A stretch of 64,000 nucleotides of DNA from Adineta vaga (Eukaryota > Rotifera), in NCBI GenBank assembly GCA_021613535.1, contig CP075492.1:16616001-16680000 (forward strand), given 5' to 3'. This document shows positions 35,736 through 46,700 of the stretch, piece by piece; positions within the stretch are counted from its first letter, which is position 1; every line of letters starts with the position of its first letter. The notes under the pieces were generated by a model that did not search any database, was not told the DNA's origin, and worked only from the letters and a program-made list of their open reading frames with translations. Position numbers and translations under genes: made by a program.

Positions 35736-36809
35736 ATGAAACGCAAAGCAACATCAGTTGGTACAAGCAAAAGAATAAAGGTGTTCAATAATAAAGTTAA
35801 TTCGGTGAAAAAAGACATTCTATTTGTTTGGGTTGGTACAAATGTCGAAGAAAGTAGACAAATACAAACAGGCATCAAAAAATTGAAATCATTAATACCA
35901 TGCGCTCTCGCAACGAATGATTCTGAACAGTGTGAACAATGGCTGAAAGAATATATCGGAGATGAAAATATTCTTCTGATTGTATCGAATGATTTAGGAA
36001 TGCAAATCATGCCACATATTCATTCATTATCATCGATTGTTGTTGTGTATACATATGGGACAAATCGTAGAGGTAATAGCGAATGGATTAAAAACTATCC
36101 TAAAGTACGCAACGTTGTTCCTAACATAACACAATTAGTAGAAACAATATCAATGGATTTGAAAGATGTCAACCAACATGAGAATATGAATGTGGAATGC
36201 ATTCATCAACAATCAACCAGAAATTTTACGGATCAGTGTAATCAAAAGCAGACTCTGAAAAGGAACAAAGAAAATACGAAGAGTACGTATTCTATTAAAT
36301 CTTTTCCATTATGAATGAAAATTTGTTTTTAAGCAGGTATTACCAACTTCCAATTTTTTCTCATTGATGTGACAAAAAATTTAAATGAACATGCGTGTGC
36401 CATGTTGAAAGTTTTGATTTCGATGACACCAACAGCGATTCATATTTTTGATCATTGTTCAAGCATTGATTATCGGCAATTACCCAACAAACCTACGTTT
36501 CTCCTTGTTAGTAGTGTATTTGCTGCTACAATGAATGATAAACCAAAACAAGTCGAAGGGATTCTCATTCTGGAAGAAAATGGAAACCCAGTCGATCATC
36601 GAACACATTTCGAAAATGGTGAAGATCTCATTTTCGAATTAGCAGATGAAATATACCGATGTTACATAAAAGAAGCGAATCAATATTCACAATCTGGCGG
36701 TAGCATGATAGCAGAAATAAAAAAAGAACAAGCAAATCAAGTTCATAAAAATATAAAGGAAGCATATAAATTGGTCTTCAACAATCATGATAGTATCCAA
36801 AGTTGGTAA
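35736..36809 (+). CDS. protein with receiver-like domain, ART-TPR N-terminus type
   Basis: Exons 35736-36282 and 36337-36809 (54-nt intron ending TTTTTAAGCAG) give 339 aa. Residues 28-145 align in pattern with the N-terminal domain of the ART-TPR genes: ILFVWVGTNVEES, ENILLIVSNDLGMQIMPHIH, then YTYGTNRRGNSEWIKNYPKV. A basic, low-complexity link (about 160-185) leads to a second alpha/beta region (FQFFLIDVTKNLNEHA) and a helical end with ELADEIYRCYIKEANQYSQ. That is the region which in ART-TPR proteins precedes the catalytic domain, but here there is no ART core and no TPR. It may be an adaptor version of the family, or a truncated relative. The lack of the acidic VDDN in strand 1 argues against phosphorylation. 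Confidence 0.5.
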
Positions 36810-37049
36810 TGCTGCTGTTTTTTGTACATGGACTCTTGTGTTTACGTGTTTTGAAGAACAATATTTTTTCATCAAAGTGATCCAATAAACATATTGACTA
36901 TTTGTCAGTTTTAAAGAGCTTTATCCCGTTATCTTTGACTTTCAATTTAATTTTTAGCACTATATTTCGTTTCGTGACGAGTATAGAGAAACACCACTTT
37001 TCTTCTCTTTCGATAATACGACATATATGATTATTTTTCTTGATTATAG

Positions 37050-37589
37050 ATGAAAACGATTGATAATATTAGATATGATGGTAACTTATATCAATCTACA
37101 ACTTATGGAGCTTCCTTACTTTACGAAAAGAACGGTATATCATTAGTAATACCTTTACCAAATGCTGATCTCATGTCGTTTGTTGAACCTTTTGATCAAA
37201 TTACACGATGCCAAAATCATGTGGAAAACAATCTCAGGAAAATAATTACATTGTTTGCTTGGGATGATAATATACAAAAATGGTTAAGTTGTGTTAGAAG
37301 TATACCACCAAATATTCATGAAATCAAGATATTCTGTGATTCATCTAATCGACAATGTATCAATTCATGGGTAAGACGATACAAAAATCAACTGGAGAAT
37401 GTTATATTCGACATAATCTCATGGGATAAACTCAATTATAATTTGATGTTATTTGGAGTTGATCATTTAAAAAAGTTATATACGAATTTTCAACCAAATT
37501 CACCAGAATATCGACAATTAAATCTCAACTACAAGCGAGTTTGTCATGCATTAGCTAATTACTTTTGGTACGAAGCCAATAGTGAATAA
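37050..37589 (+). CDS. small receiver-like-family protein
   Basis: The 179-aa frame has no named domain I am sure of. Residues 65-130 (IITLFAWDDNIQKWL ... IKIFCDSSNRQCINSWVRRY ... VIFDI) follow the pattern of the receiver-like module in the upstream gene (LFVWVGTN ... YTYGTNRRGNSEWIKNY ... VVPNI), so I place it in the same group. The ATG at 37050 comes directly after TTGATTATAG, which looks like a 3' splice site; it may therefore have a 5' non-coding exon or be a trans-splice acceptor, both known in rotifers. It is co-directional with the previous gene, 240 bp downstream, and could be a local duplicate fragment. Confidence 0.4.
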   Translation: MKTIDNIRYDGNLYQSTTYGASLLYEKNGISLVIPLPNADLMSFVEPFDQITRCQNHVENNLRKIITLFAWDDNIQKWLSCVRSIPPNIHEIKIFCDSSNRQCINSWVRRYKNQLENVIFDIISWDKLNYNLMLFGVDHLKKLYTNFQPNSPEYRQLNLNYKRVCHALANYFWYEANSE

Positions 37590-37942
37590 ATCAAACGAAG
37601 CGATATAGACTACAGATATATGTTTAGACAAATAGTTTTTGTGTTCGTAGTGATTTGAAATATGTGAACGCTATTGTTGTTATAATAAATGTACTCAGGA
37701 TAGGAGGAAAAGAACGTTTCGAATGATGAAATTTCTTATCATTAGAATAAACTGTGATGATATCTTAAACCCTAGTGCACCATACAAAAAAATAATCACA
37801 ATGTACAGATTATCAACGGAGGCCTTCATGCAAGTGCATTTACTCTGATGCGATATCATCATTATTAAAATAAAAATATACTTCATCATTCTGAGAGCGA
37901 TTTCTTTTTTTTTGCTTTGTCATAGTAATCTATGTGAATGAG

Positions 37943-37950
37943 TATAAAAT
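37943..37950 (+). promoter_or_regulatory. TATA-like box
   Basis: TATAAAAT 41 bp before the ATG at 37991. The rest of the 37590-37990 spacer shows nothing else. Confidence 0.4.
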
Positions 37951-37990
37951 GGCTGTTGTGAAATAGACGTTAAAATAAAATCGTGTGAAA

Positions 37991-39402
37991 ATGCAACAAG
38001 TGTTATTTTTAACTTTATTCGTCTTTTTCTTATTATTGATCGATAAATATTTATGTCAAAAAGGTTTTCCACAACAATTTCAAGCAACAATCTTTGTTAA
38101 AGGAGTAAGTCCTGTTCAACCACAATTACAAGGTGTCCAATATCTACTATATGATTCGGTTAAGCTAAGAGTTCGAGTTGATGTTCAAGGATTGCGATTG
38201 AAACAAAATGAAACTTATATGATAAAATATAAACCCGAAGGTGCTGAAGCAGATTCTGTAAGTAATTAAATGTCATTTATATAGAGAGAAATAGTCTTCT
38301 TTTTATAGCCAGCTTCACAAGATTATGTTATGTTTAATTTCAATCCTGATTATCCTACGATAACTAAAGTAGGAAGATTTAATGTGTTTTGTTGTTGATA
38401 TAACGTCTGACTGATTGGTATAGAATAATTGTTGGTATCGAACAAATCCAATAAGTGATATTGGTCCATTTCCAATGTCATGGTTTAATTATGAAAGAAC
38501 TCATTATGAAATAAAAACATGGTTTCAATTACCACCAAATATGATCCAAAAAGGTGAAGAATGGATTGAAGAACTTCAAATAAATGCAACAGTGAGTATA
38601 TTAGTCGACGTTCTTCAATAATGAAAATATGATATTTTATTTTTTAGAGATATGATTCATCAGAAATATGTGATCTTAGACAATCTGGAATTGGTAAAGT
38701 TCCATGTCTAAGTTATTTTGAAACATCAAATCAACCAGTAAAAACAATAGAAGCACATATTGGTCGTGAACATATTGTTAAAGATGAGTTAGTAAAAGAG
38801 TTGCGAAGTATAGATATCACAAATTATTATTTTTTTGTTATCTACATGTTAATAGATATACAAGTAAAATTTATTTATCATTTATTGATTTTATTCCATC
38901 AGAATCAGAATATTTATTTAATCTACCAAATCAATGGCCTTCTTATTGTGGTAATGCAAATGCAGGTAGATGGGAAAAACTAAATAGCTCGTTTCCTTGT
39001 TTATGTATTCAATCAAATATTTGATTAGGTTTTCGTATAACTCCAATTCGTCCATTTGTAGTCACTCCAAATGGTGAAGATTATTTAACAATAAGTATAG
39101 AAAGTCCACCAGTTCATGGACTTGGTGATCAAATTAAAGTTGAATTTCAATTACAACCATCATATTATTACAATGGTACACGTTGTACAAATTTTAATCC
39201 GATAATTTTTGATCGAAAAACTTGGCAATATCCTCAACAAGTAAATATGTCATTTGATACATACGGTTGTTGTCAATATGCAATTCGAGGAAATGGTGGC
39301 GGATATGAATGGCAATATGAAAATTCAACAATAACTGTTTATGCATGTGATGGATACGCTGGTACAGCTTGTAAAGGAAAATATCCATGTGGAGCTAAAT
39401 AA
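37991..39402 (+). CDS. secreted protein of unknown family, six exons
   Basis: Exons 37991-38257, 38309-38368, 38424-38591, 38648-38807, 38903-38965 and 39029-39402 join in frame to 363 aa. All introns are GT-AG; the fourth is longer (95 nt). A strong signal peptide (residues 1-25, QVLFLTLFVFFLLLI core) is followed by an extracellular protein with few cysteines at first, a central Trp/Tyr-rich part (NNCWYRTNP, ENGEEW-like), and a C-terminal region with seven cysteines (GCCQYAIRG ... YACDGYAGTACKGKYPCGAK). There is no TM and no GPI tail. I do not recognise it; the beta-rich, aromatic pattern would suit a carbohydrate- or matrix-binding protein, but that is a guess. Confidence 0.6.
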
Positions 39403-39849
39403 ATATTTATGAATAAATATTCAAGAAAATAAAACTTTTACTTCACAATATAATATGACTGTAAAGTTGAAAGAATGTTTATTGATAATTTATGAGTGAG
39501 AATGAAGATTTAAAAGAATGATCAGTGTATTGCTCATACTTTCGTTAATTCATTTATATCGTCAACCTAAGAAGTGTTTTATGACGAAAAAGGTTCTTCT
39601 TTGTTCAATATAATTTCTATGAATATATTTTCTTGAGGATATGAGTGTGATTATTCTTTTAATCGTCACCCAAACACTAATGCCATTACCTTCATCCACA
39701 TCGGCACAATTTGGATGAAAAGTTTTTTCATTCAATTCTGCCATCTAAGTATCTATCGCATTATACGTTGAAATATATACACCAATAAAAAAATCTCTAT
39801 TCGTATTGTTGTTATCATATGAAATGTATATATATTCAATGATCGAAAT
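39403..39849. other. spacer
   Basis: AT-rich with AATAAATAT just after the stop of the secreted-protein gene. The minus frames at 39562 and 39753 are not supported. Confidence 0.4.
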
Positions 39850-40578
39850 ATGGAAAGAACAGTTTCATTTAAAGATTTTGATGATAAACAGTATGTGATT
39901 ATTGAATGGCAATTACAACAACATGGCAGTTTTAGTAGTGGTGGACGTTCACGAGATATTTCACTCACACAATTTTCTTCAACAGAACAATTGAAATTTT
40001 ATTTATCTGATTATATTAAAAAGTATAATCAACAAGTGAATATTTTCGATAAAGAGTACACCATTGTTGATCTTTGTCAAATATCAATCGATCAATCAAA
40101 CAAATTATTAGTTGAAAATTCCAATGAAATTTCTCGTGTTACCAGTCGACATGTTTGGCCATTAAATCATAAACTCTTTATGGGCTGTTGCATCGATGCA
40201 CATATAGTTAGTACCTGTTATGATGAATATACATTAAATGAACAAAAACAACTAGAAGAACAATATGACGACAATACGAACTATTGTCTTATTACTCAAT
40301 TAGGTAATCATCCTACACACGTGAAATTTGTACATGGTACTCATTGTTTACGAGATGAAATTTTGCAAAGATTCAAACAGCCATTTTGAACAAGTTTTAT
40401 TCCTTCGCAAGAACAATTTGATTTATTTCTTCATAAAATTCAAACCTTATCAATACAACAATTCTGTACTTATGTGACAAATAAAAAATGGTACAGTCTC
40501 GATATACAATTTTCCGGTGTTCTTGTTGATTTTATTATTACTGGTGAAATTTTACTTTTCAACAAGCAAATAATCTAG
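39850..40578 (+). pseudogene. unidentified ORF interrupted by TGA
   Basis: The frame 39850-40389 encodes 179 aa of normal, soluble-looking composition (MERTVSFKDFDD start) with no domain I can name. It ends at TGA 40387-40389, but the same frame then stays open for another 62 codons to TAG at 40576-40578, with protein-like content (PSQEQFDLFLHKIQ, KKWYSLDIQF). No GT-AG intron would remove the stop neatly. The simplest reading is a nonsense mutation in a longer gene; a genuine 179-aa protein or readthrough cannot be excluded. It is convergent with the ART-NHL gene. Confidence 0.4.
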
Positions 40579-40641
40579 ATATTATTCAAATGCAAAACGA
40601 TGTACAAATTACGTGTCATTACAGTTGAAGAAACCTTTCAG

Positions 40642-40687
40642 AAGGGTGTGGGTGAGTACTACATTTATCTAATACGCACATCCTTCG
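40642..40687. repeat. telomere-like inverted repeat, copy k
   Basis: AAGGGTGTGGGTGA (40642-40655) faces CGCACATCCTTCG (40675-40687) between two convergent genes. Confidence 0.6.
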
Positions 40688-40765
40688 CGAATTCTTCTTT
40701 TGACTTTGAAAAATAATTTTATTCAAAATTAAAATCAAGTTTTTTGTTCAATTTCGATAATTTTA

Positions 40766-42479
40766 TCAAGAAATTATTTCAAACTTCTGAATGCGATGAT
40801 TGTACAGATCGGTAACATAAAGATTTCCTTCCAAATCAAATGATAAACCATAGGGACGATAAAATTGATTTGATCCATTACCTTTTCCATTTCCACCAAC
40901 AACAATTTCACCCACATTCTTTCCTTCACACCATCGCATTATTCGATCATTCAAATAATCAGCTACATAGATTTGTCTCCATTGATCAACAAACAATCCT
41001 CTAGGATAAGACAATTGATTAAGACTATTTCCACAACCATTTCCACCTGCAACAATTATGCCTTCTCGAGCATCTTTTGTCCATTTCATCACACGATGAT
41101 TGAAACTATCCGATACATAAACAGATTGTTCCTCATCAACAAAGATACAAGTAGGAAAACTGAGTTGATTGAGTTTAGCTCCTATTCCGTTTCCTCCAGC
41201 TACTAATATTCGTTCTTTATCTTTCTCTCCAATTTCCCATCTTCTCACTTCATTCTTCTTTGTATCAGAAATATAAAGAAATCCATATTTATCCATTGCT
41301 AAACTATCACAATCAATATTTTCAATAAGAATTTCTTGTTGATTTTGGCTCAAACATCGAACTATTCGTTGATTTCCCCAATCAGCAATGATGAGTGAAT
41401 GATCAGACTGATCAACAATCACATCTGTCGGTCTACTCAATTTATCAGTTCTATTTCCATCTGCAATGATTTGTCCTTGTTTGTCATTATATTTCCATTG
41501 AACAATTCGATGATTCCAATAATCAGCAATATAAATATCTTTGTGTTCATCAACAAAGATTCCATAAGGTTCATTGAGTTGATTTAATTTCTCATCTTCT
41601 CCATTTCCACCAGCAACAGTGATTCCATGTTTTTTGAATTTTGTTCCTAAAAGACAACAAACAATATAAAAGATATTTGTTGATGAATATATTTCAATAA
41701 AATATCAAAAGTAAATTACCTGAAAGATTATTTGATGTGATATTATTAGGTAAAGTTATTGATTCGAATTGTAATAATGGTGATACAATTGTTTGAAATG
41801 GTGGAAGCTGTTCACGTAAATGAATGATGAATAAATCATCTGTTGCTTTCCATTTTCTCACAACTTGAAAGTAAGTTCCAGGAAGAAGAAGAATTTCATT
41901 CTGTTCTTTAAAATAAGAATGTGATTGAATTGATTTTCCACTAAAACATTCAATGTTAAAGACAGTTCTCGTCGAATTATTTTTCATAAATTTTCCATGT
42001 TTTGATATTGTTTCCGTACAAGAACTTAATCCCCACCAGAAATGATCATCATTATATTGATCGGATAAATTTCCCTTAACACCACGCCAGATTGTTCCTC
42101 GATACGATGGAAGTTTATACAAAGCTGTGAAGAAAAGTTTAAGAAAAAAAAACCATGGAATTAAGTTATTTCGATCGTATGATCGAAGTCTTTCATTAAG
42201 TAATATAAATAAACTTGAATGAGGTTGAGGCCATTGCATTGTATATAAATGAATTGAAGCTGATTCATCTTGTGTTAAACCATCTGCAGGGTTTCTTGAA
42301 TTTCTCAAAGCAATTTCAATCATTGCATCACAATTATAAAGTAAGGATTTAATTGGTTCAATTGATTCTTTGAGAGAAACAAGTGGATAAATTTCATATC
42401 CACTAATTGGTGTTAAGATTTGTTGAGGTTCTTGATCAGCATCAAGAAAACGTTGAGGAAGATTTTCTCCTTCAGTCAT
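40766..42479 (-). CDS. ADP-ribosyltransferase with six NHL repeats
   Basis: Exons 42479-41720 and 41646-40766 (73-nt intron) give 546 aa. Residues about 75-230 are an ART domain: R132 in IWRGV, S152-S in GLSSCT and the third motif QNEILLLPGTYF with Q193-x-E195. The glutamate two places before the catalytic one is thus replaced by Gln (QxE, not ExE). In bacterial ARTs QxE is linked to targets other than arginine. Residues about 265-546 hold six NHL units, each with P-x-G-[IL]-x-V-D and [IV]-Y-[IV]-x-D-x-x-N-x-R-[IV]-x-x-W, enough for one closed six-bladed propeller that should bind the partner. No signal peptide is seen, so it is probably cytosolic. A TATA-like stretch (minus strand, about 42578-42562) lies some 85 bp upstream. 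Confidence 0.8.
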
Positions 42480-42559
42480 TGATCAATAGAGTAAAAAAAC
42501 AGTTTTAGAGAAAGAAAATATACTCGTTGTAATGGTTGAATGATTTTGTTTCAGTAATA

Positions 42560-43200
42560 TTCTTTTATATATAAATAACAAAATAAAAAGAAAAGAATAT
42601 CCAGATGAAAAAGAAGAAAAAAACACGTGTTATAATGAAATAGGAAATTTGATTTGATTGCTGAATAATTTCCTTTGTAATTTGAGATAAAATAATTCGA
42701 ATATCTTTATTTGATATTTGAAGATATTTACAAAGTATTTTTGTAAATAACGAATGATTATTTGTTACTTCATTTGGTAAACACGAAGAAAGAATTAATG
42801 AATTAATTTCTGGTTTTATAAAATGAAAAACCTTATGTGGATAAATTTCCTCCTCTGCTTGTTTCCATTGTTCATTACAAAAATAATAAAATGTTCTGGA
42901 AATCTTCCAAATTTAAATTAATTAGTTCTTGATCGGTATAGATTATAAATCCAATTTGTTTTAAAATCAAACTCATATCTCTTGCACTATCGATTGATTG
43001 TGGTAAATGATCACACATATCATAAAAACTATTACCAATAATCAATGCAAATTTCCAGTAAAAGCAAAAGTCTCGGAAAAGAATTTTATTTTATTTATTT
43101 CATTAAATTTTGTGAATCAACAAACAATCGTGATGGACAAGACGATTGATTCAGACTATTTCCTCTTCTATTACCATCAGCAATATTGATTCTATTCTTT
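42560..43200 (-). pseudogene. caspase-like (peptidase C14) and NHL remnant
   Basis: On the minus strand, 43070-42890 encodes KFALIIGNSFYDMCDHLPQS and DARDMSLILKQIGF, the first strand and helix of caspase/metacaspase p20 domains. After a frame change near 42890, 42880-42640 reads like the C-terminal part of the same fold (SLFTKILCKYLQ, IRIILSQITKEII). The piece with the catalytic His and Cys is missing. Just upstream, 43198-43100 reads ADGNRRGNSLNQ and LFVDS, an NHL-type blade, ended by TAA. The region is broken in several frames and cannot make a protease. It may come from a protein combining a C14 domain with NHL repeats. Confidence 0.5.
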
Positions 43201-43767
43201 ATATTTCGATTATGAAAAATTGCCGAAAGAAAACCTTTTTCCTCTAAAATAAAACCAGCAATACTCTCTGAAAATATAAAATGGTATTTCTCACTTCGAG
43301 AAAGTATTGTCTCAGTTTCATTATAATTTATTTCTCAATGGATTTTTCGGAGTTTCATCAAAACGAATTGCTTTATGTAAATAGACTTTTTTCAATATGA
43401 AAGAAAAAACTTTCTCTTCGTCGAACGATGCATTTGTCCACATCAAAGTCTTTACTTTTCTGAGATAATGGAGAATTTGATTTTACGGCAAATTCAAATC
43501 GACGCTGATATTTTCGAGGGTGGGTGTGGGTATTCGCACATATCAAGGCGTACCCACATCCACATCCTTCATCAATAAAATATGTTTTTGTTATGAGAAG
43601 AAAAAAAAGTAAAGATGCCGATATTAAAAAGAAAAAGATACATTTCATAGAATTTAAGTTTTTTCAATATGTTCTACAATTTAGTTAATTTTATATTTTT
43701 TATGTCGATTATTAAATTAAATGAATTAGAAAAAAAAACTCATTTTTAATTGATGTGATAATGAGTT
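43201..43767. other. spacer with repeat copy l
   Basis: No supported gene. The 91-codon minus frame at 43373-43648 reads straight through the telomere-like repeat and is rejected. Confidence 0.45.
43515..43571. repeat. telomere-like inverted repeat, copy l
   Basis: CGAGGGTGGGTGTGGGTA (43515-43532) faces TACCCACATCCACATCCTTC (43551-43570). The 32 nt at 43522-43553 are identical to 49565-49596 in copy m. Confidence 0.75.
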
Positions 43768-46700
43768 TTATGGATGAAGATGTAAACGTGTGCGAATATT
43801 TTGTCGATACCGTTTAATAGTGTTTTTCAATACTACTCTGTAAGTTTGTGAAGGCAAAATAAAGATGAAAAAAATAAGCATTGTTGGAGTAAATGAAATC
43901 AGATATCCGATAAGAAATAACCATGAACTACTGGTTGATTTCATACAACCGCCGACAAAAGAAATAATTAAACGTGGTAACGCAAGAATAATTAAGAGGC
44001 ATGGAGCAGTTAATAAATGGTTATAGTGTTTAAGTTGTATTCGTAATTGATTTTGATAACTCTGTTGCTTTTGTACCGTAGTTCGTTGTCGAGTTGTCAT
44101 TATAATAATGATCACAGCTGAGATAACGTTAAGAAAAAACGGAAGAAAAAAATGAAACATCACTATAAATAAATTGAATGTTCGGAGACTATTTGAGAAC
44201 TTCAGAGTACACCAGATTCTTCTTTCATTTATACCGTCACCATCCTCATCGGTAAGCTGTCGATGAAGAGGATCATGAATAGTTGTGCTAATCGCCATAA
44301 TGATGCCAACAAAAGTAAAATATTTTGCCATTTTTCTACTATTTTTCTTATCAAAACTAGTTCCTTTGATCACCGTTATTGCCCTGTCTACACCTACAAA
44401 TGAATTCAACCATTGATCAAGAGTAAGACCAACTCGTAGAAGAAAATCAATTGAAATACATTGCAAAGATAAAAATGGTCGGTTTTCTATATATGTCATT
44501 TGTGCAATAATCAATATACCATATTTCAATGCAAATATAATTAGGGTGAATAGACTTAATATCGATGAACTTAATAAATAAATACCAGAGCCAGTTTGTC
44601 GTAAATCTTTGTTTTCGAACGTAATTATGCATAAAATACTATTGACGATTCCAAATAGAATTAAAATTGTGACCAGTATCATGCTGAACTGTACGATAGA
44701 TGGCTGATATATAAGAGGAATATTCGGTTGTATATGATAGCCGAGTATAACATCAAATGAAAGATCAAATAAATTTGAACTGAACTGACATAATGTTCCA
44801 TAAAAACATTTCGGACAGATGCATACTGATGTTTGTGGACATATTGCTCTATCTTGTACACAATGTGCTCCATGTTCACAAGTACTTTGGCCCAAACAAG
44901 TATGCTCACTATGATGATTGAACTCAAAACAATTTGTTGAGCGTCGATGATTATGATCAGAACATAAACAGATATGTTTATCATCATAGAAACAAGATAG
45001 AACTGGTGAATGTTGTTCACACGGTAGTTGATAATATTTAATACGACGTAATGGATGCAGTTCCAAGATAGTCTTGTTTAGTACTTGACTTATATGTTCA
45101 CAACGATCTATTGGATTAATTGTTCGTACGACAGTTGACATTGGTTTATAATGTTTTTGAACAGTAACTAAGTAGTAGTTTCTATTGTAAAGATCCAGAA
45201 AAGCTACATGAAAGGGACGTGACCATCGGACAGTGATTGCGTTTTGGTACGTGAGAATCGTTTTAAATGTCGAACCATTTTCAGGTGGACCATTATCCAT
45301 AACACGAATAAAATGAATAAGTACTGTCTGTGGCAGAACAATATCTTTATGAAATGATAAAATGAGTTTATTATCTTCTGTTTCACATCTTTCTCCCGTA
45401 AATCCTTGGGAACAAATACAACTGTATTCTTTACCAAAGCTGACGGAATCATCGTTAGGAATGCATTGTCCATTATTCTGACAAGTTGCCGTTCGATTTG
45501 CAAAGCATATTTGATTGTTAAGTAGACAGCGCGAACCCCATTTATGCAGAGGACATATACAAATAGATCGATTGGTTACGGTTATACCGATAGAGCGTGA
45601 ATCAGATGAACATCCACTTACATATGAAAGCGTACAATATTTTCCATACCAGCCAGAATCACATTGACAAAAGCAAACATCGTGGGATGTCTCCACATAT
45701 TTGATACGTTGTCCATGAACACATTGATAATCTGAACAGTGTTGTAAATTGCCTCTTGAACGAGGAATGTATAATTCTTTCGCAACCCGATGTACAGGTA
45801 AAAACGGATAATTGATTGCAACCAAATAACTTCCTCGATAGATCCATGAAATTTTTTCGTAAATATCGATGTGAATCGAATAATTTTTTGTGAGATTTTT
45901 TGGTCGACTTGAATAAAGCAGATAGATATTGAATTTCGTTTGACAATCTCGAATGTAGAGATAGGTTAATTGATGGTATGAATGAATATTACGTTCGACA
46001 CTATCATCAATAAGTGAGATGATCAACGTAAATACTGTTCGTCGAGAATCCGAATATGTTTGAATTCGCAAAGTGAGACTGACACGTTGATTTTGATATT
46101 GACACGCATTCCCATAAAAGCTAGGTGGGCAGAGACATGTTTCAATGGATAAATTTCGTTTCGTATTGAACCAAACTTGCAAAGGAAGGCCACGTTGACA
46201 GCGCTGTCTCTGTTGATGAGCATTTATCTGTCTAATGGGAGAATCGAAGATCATGTCATTTGTCTGTTGTAGTGCCATTTGATCAATGGAGTCGGTTAAC
46301 TTGCCGAGTGAAAAATATTTTATTTTTGGCTTTTTCACATCGATCTCGCGTGTACACAAGAAATTTTCGACGCCGGAAGGACGGCTGCCATAGGCCTCCT
46401 TACGAATATTTCTTTTTTGCATCATGTCAGGACTTGTATAACAAAACTTTTCATCAGCGTTGATTTCGTAATTATTTAAGGGACATAAATGTTTATAAGC
46501 AACACAATATTCACCTAAGTTTGTTCGACAATAGAAATTTGTGAAACTTGGATGATGATCAAGCGATCGACATAATTGTGGCTCGTCTGTACCACCAGCA
46601 CAATCAATACGACCATCATTGGCTTTCGCAAGAGGTAGACACGTCAGTTGATTTGTTTTCGGCGAAACGCAAATATGCTGATACTCATCTGTACAATTGA

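Noticed and set aside
43373-43648. 91-codon minus-strand ORF with apparent signal peptide
   Set aside because: Its middle is a translation of telomere-like repeat copy l; the hydrophobic start is AT-rich spacer.
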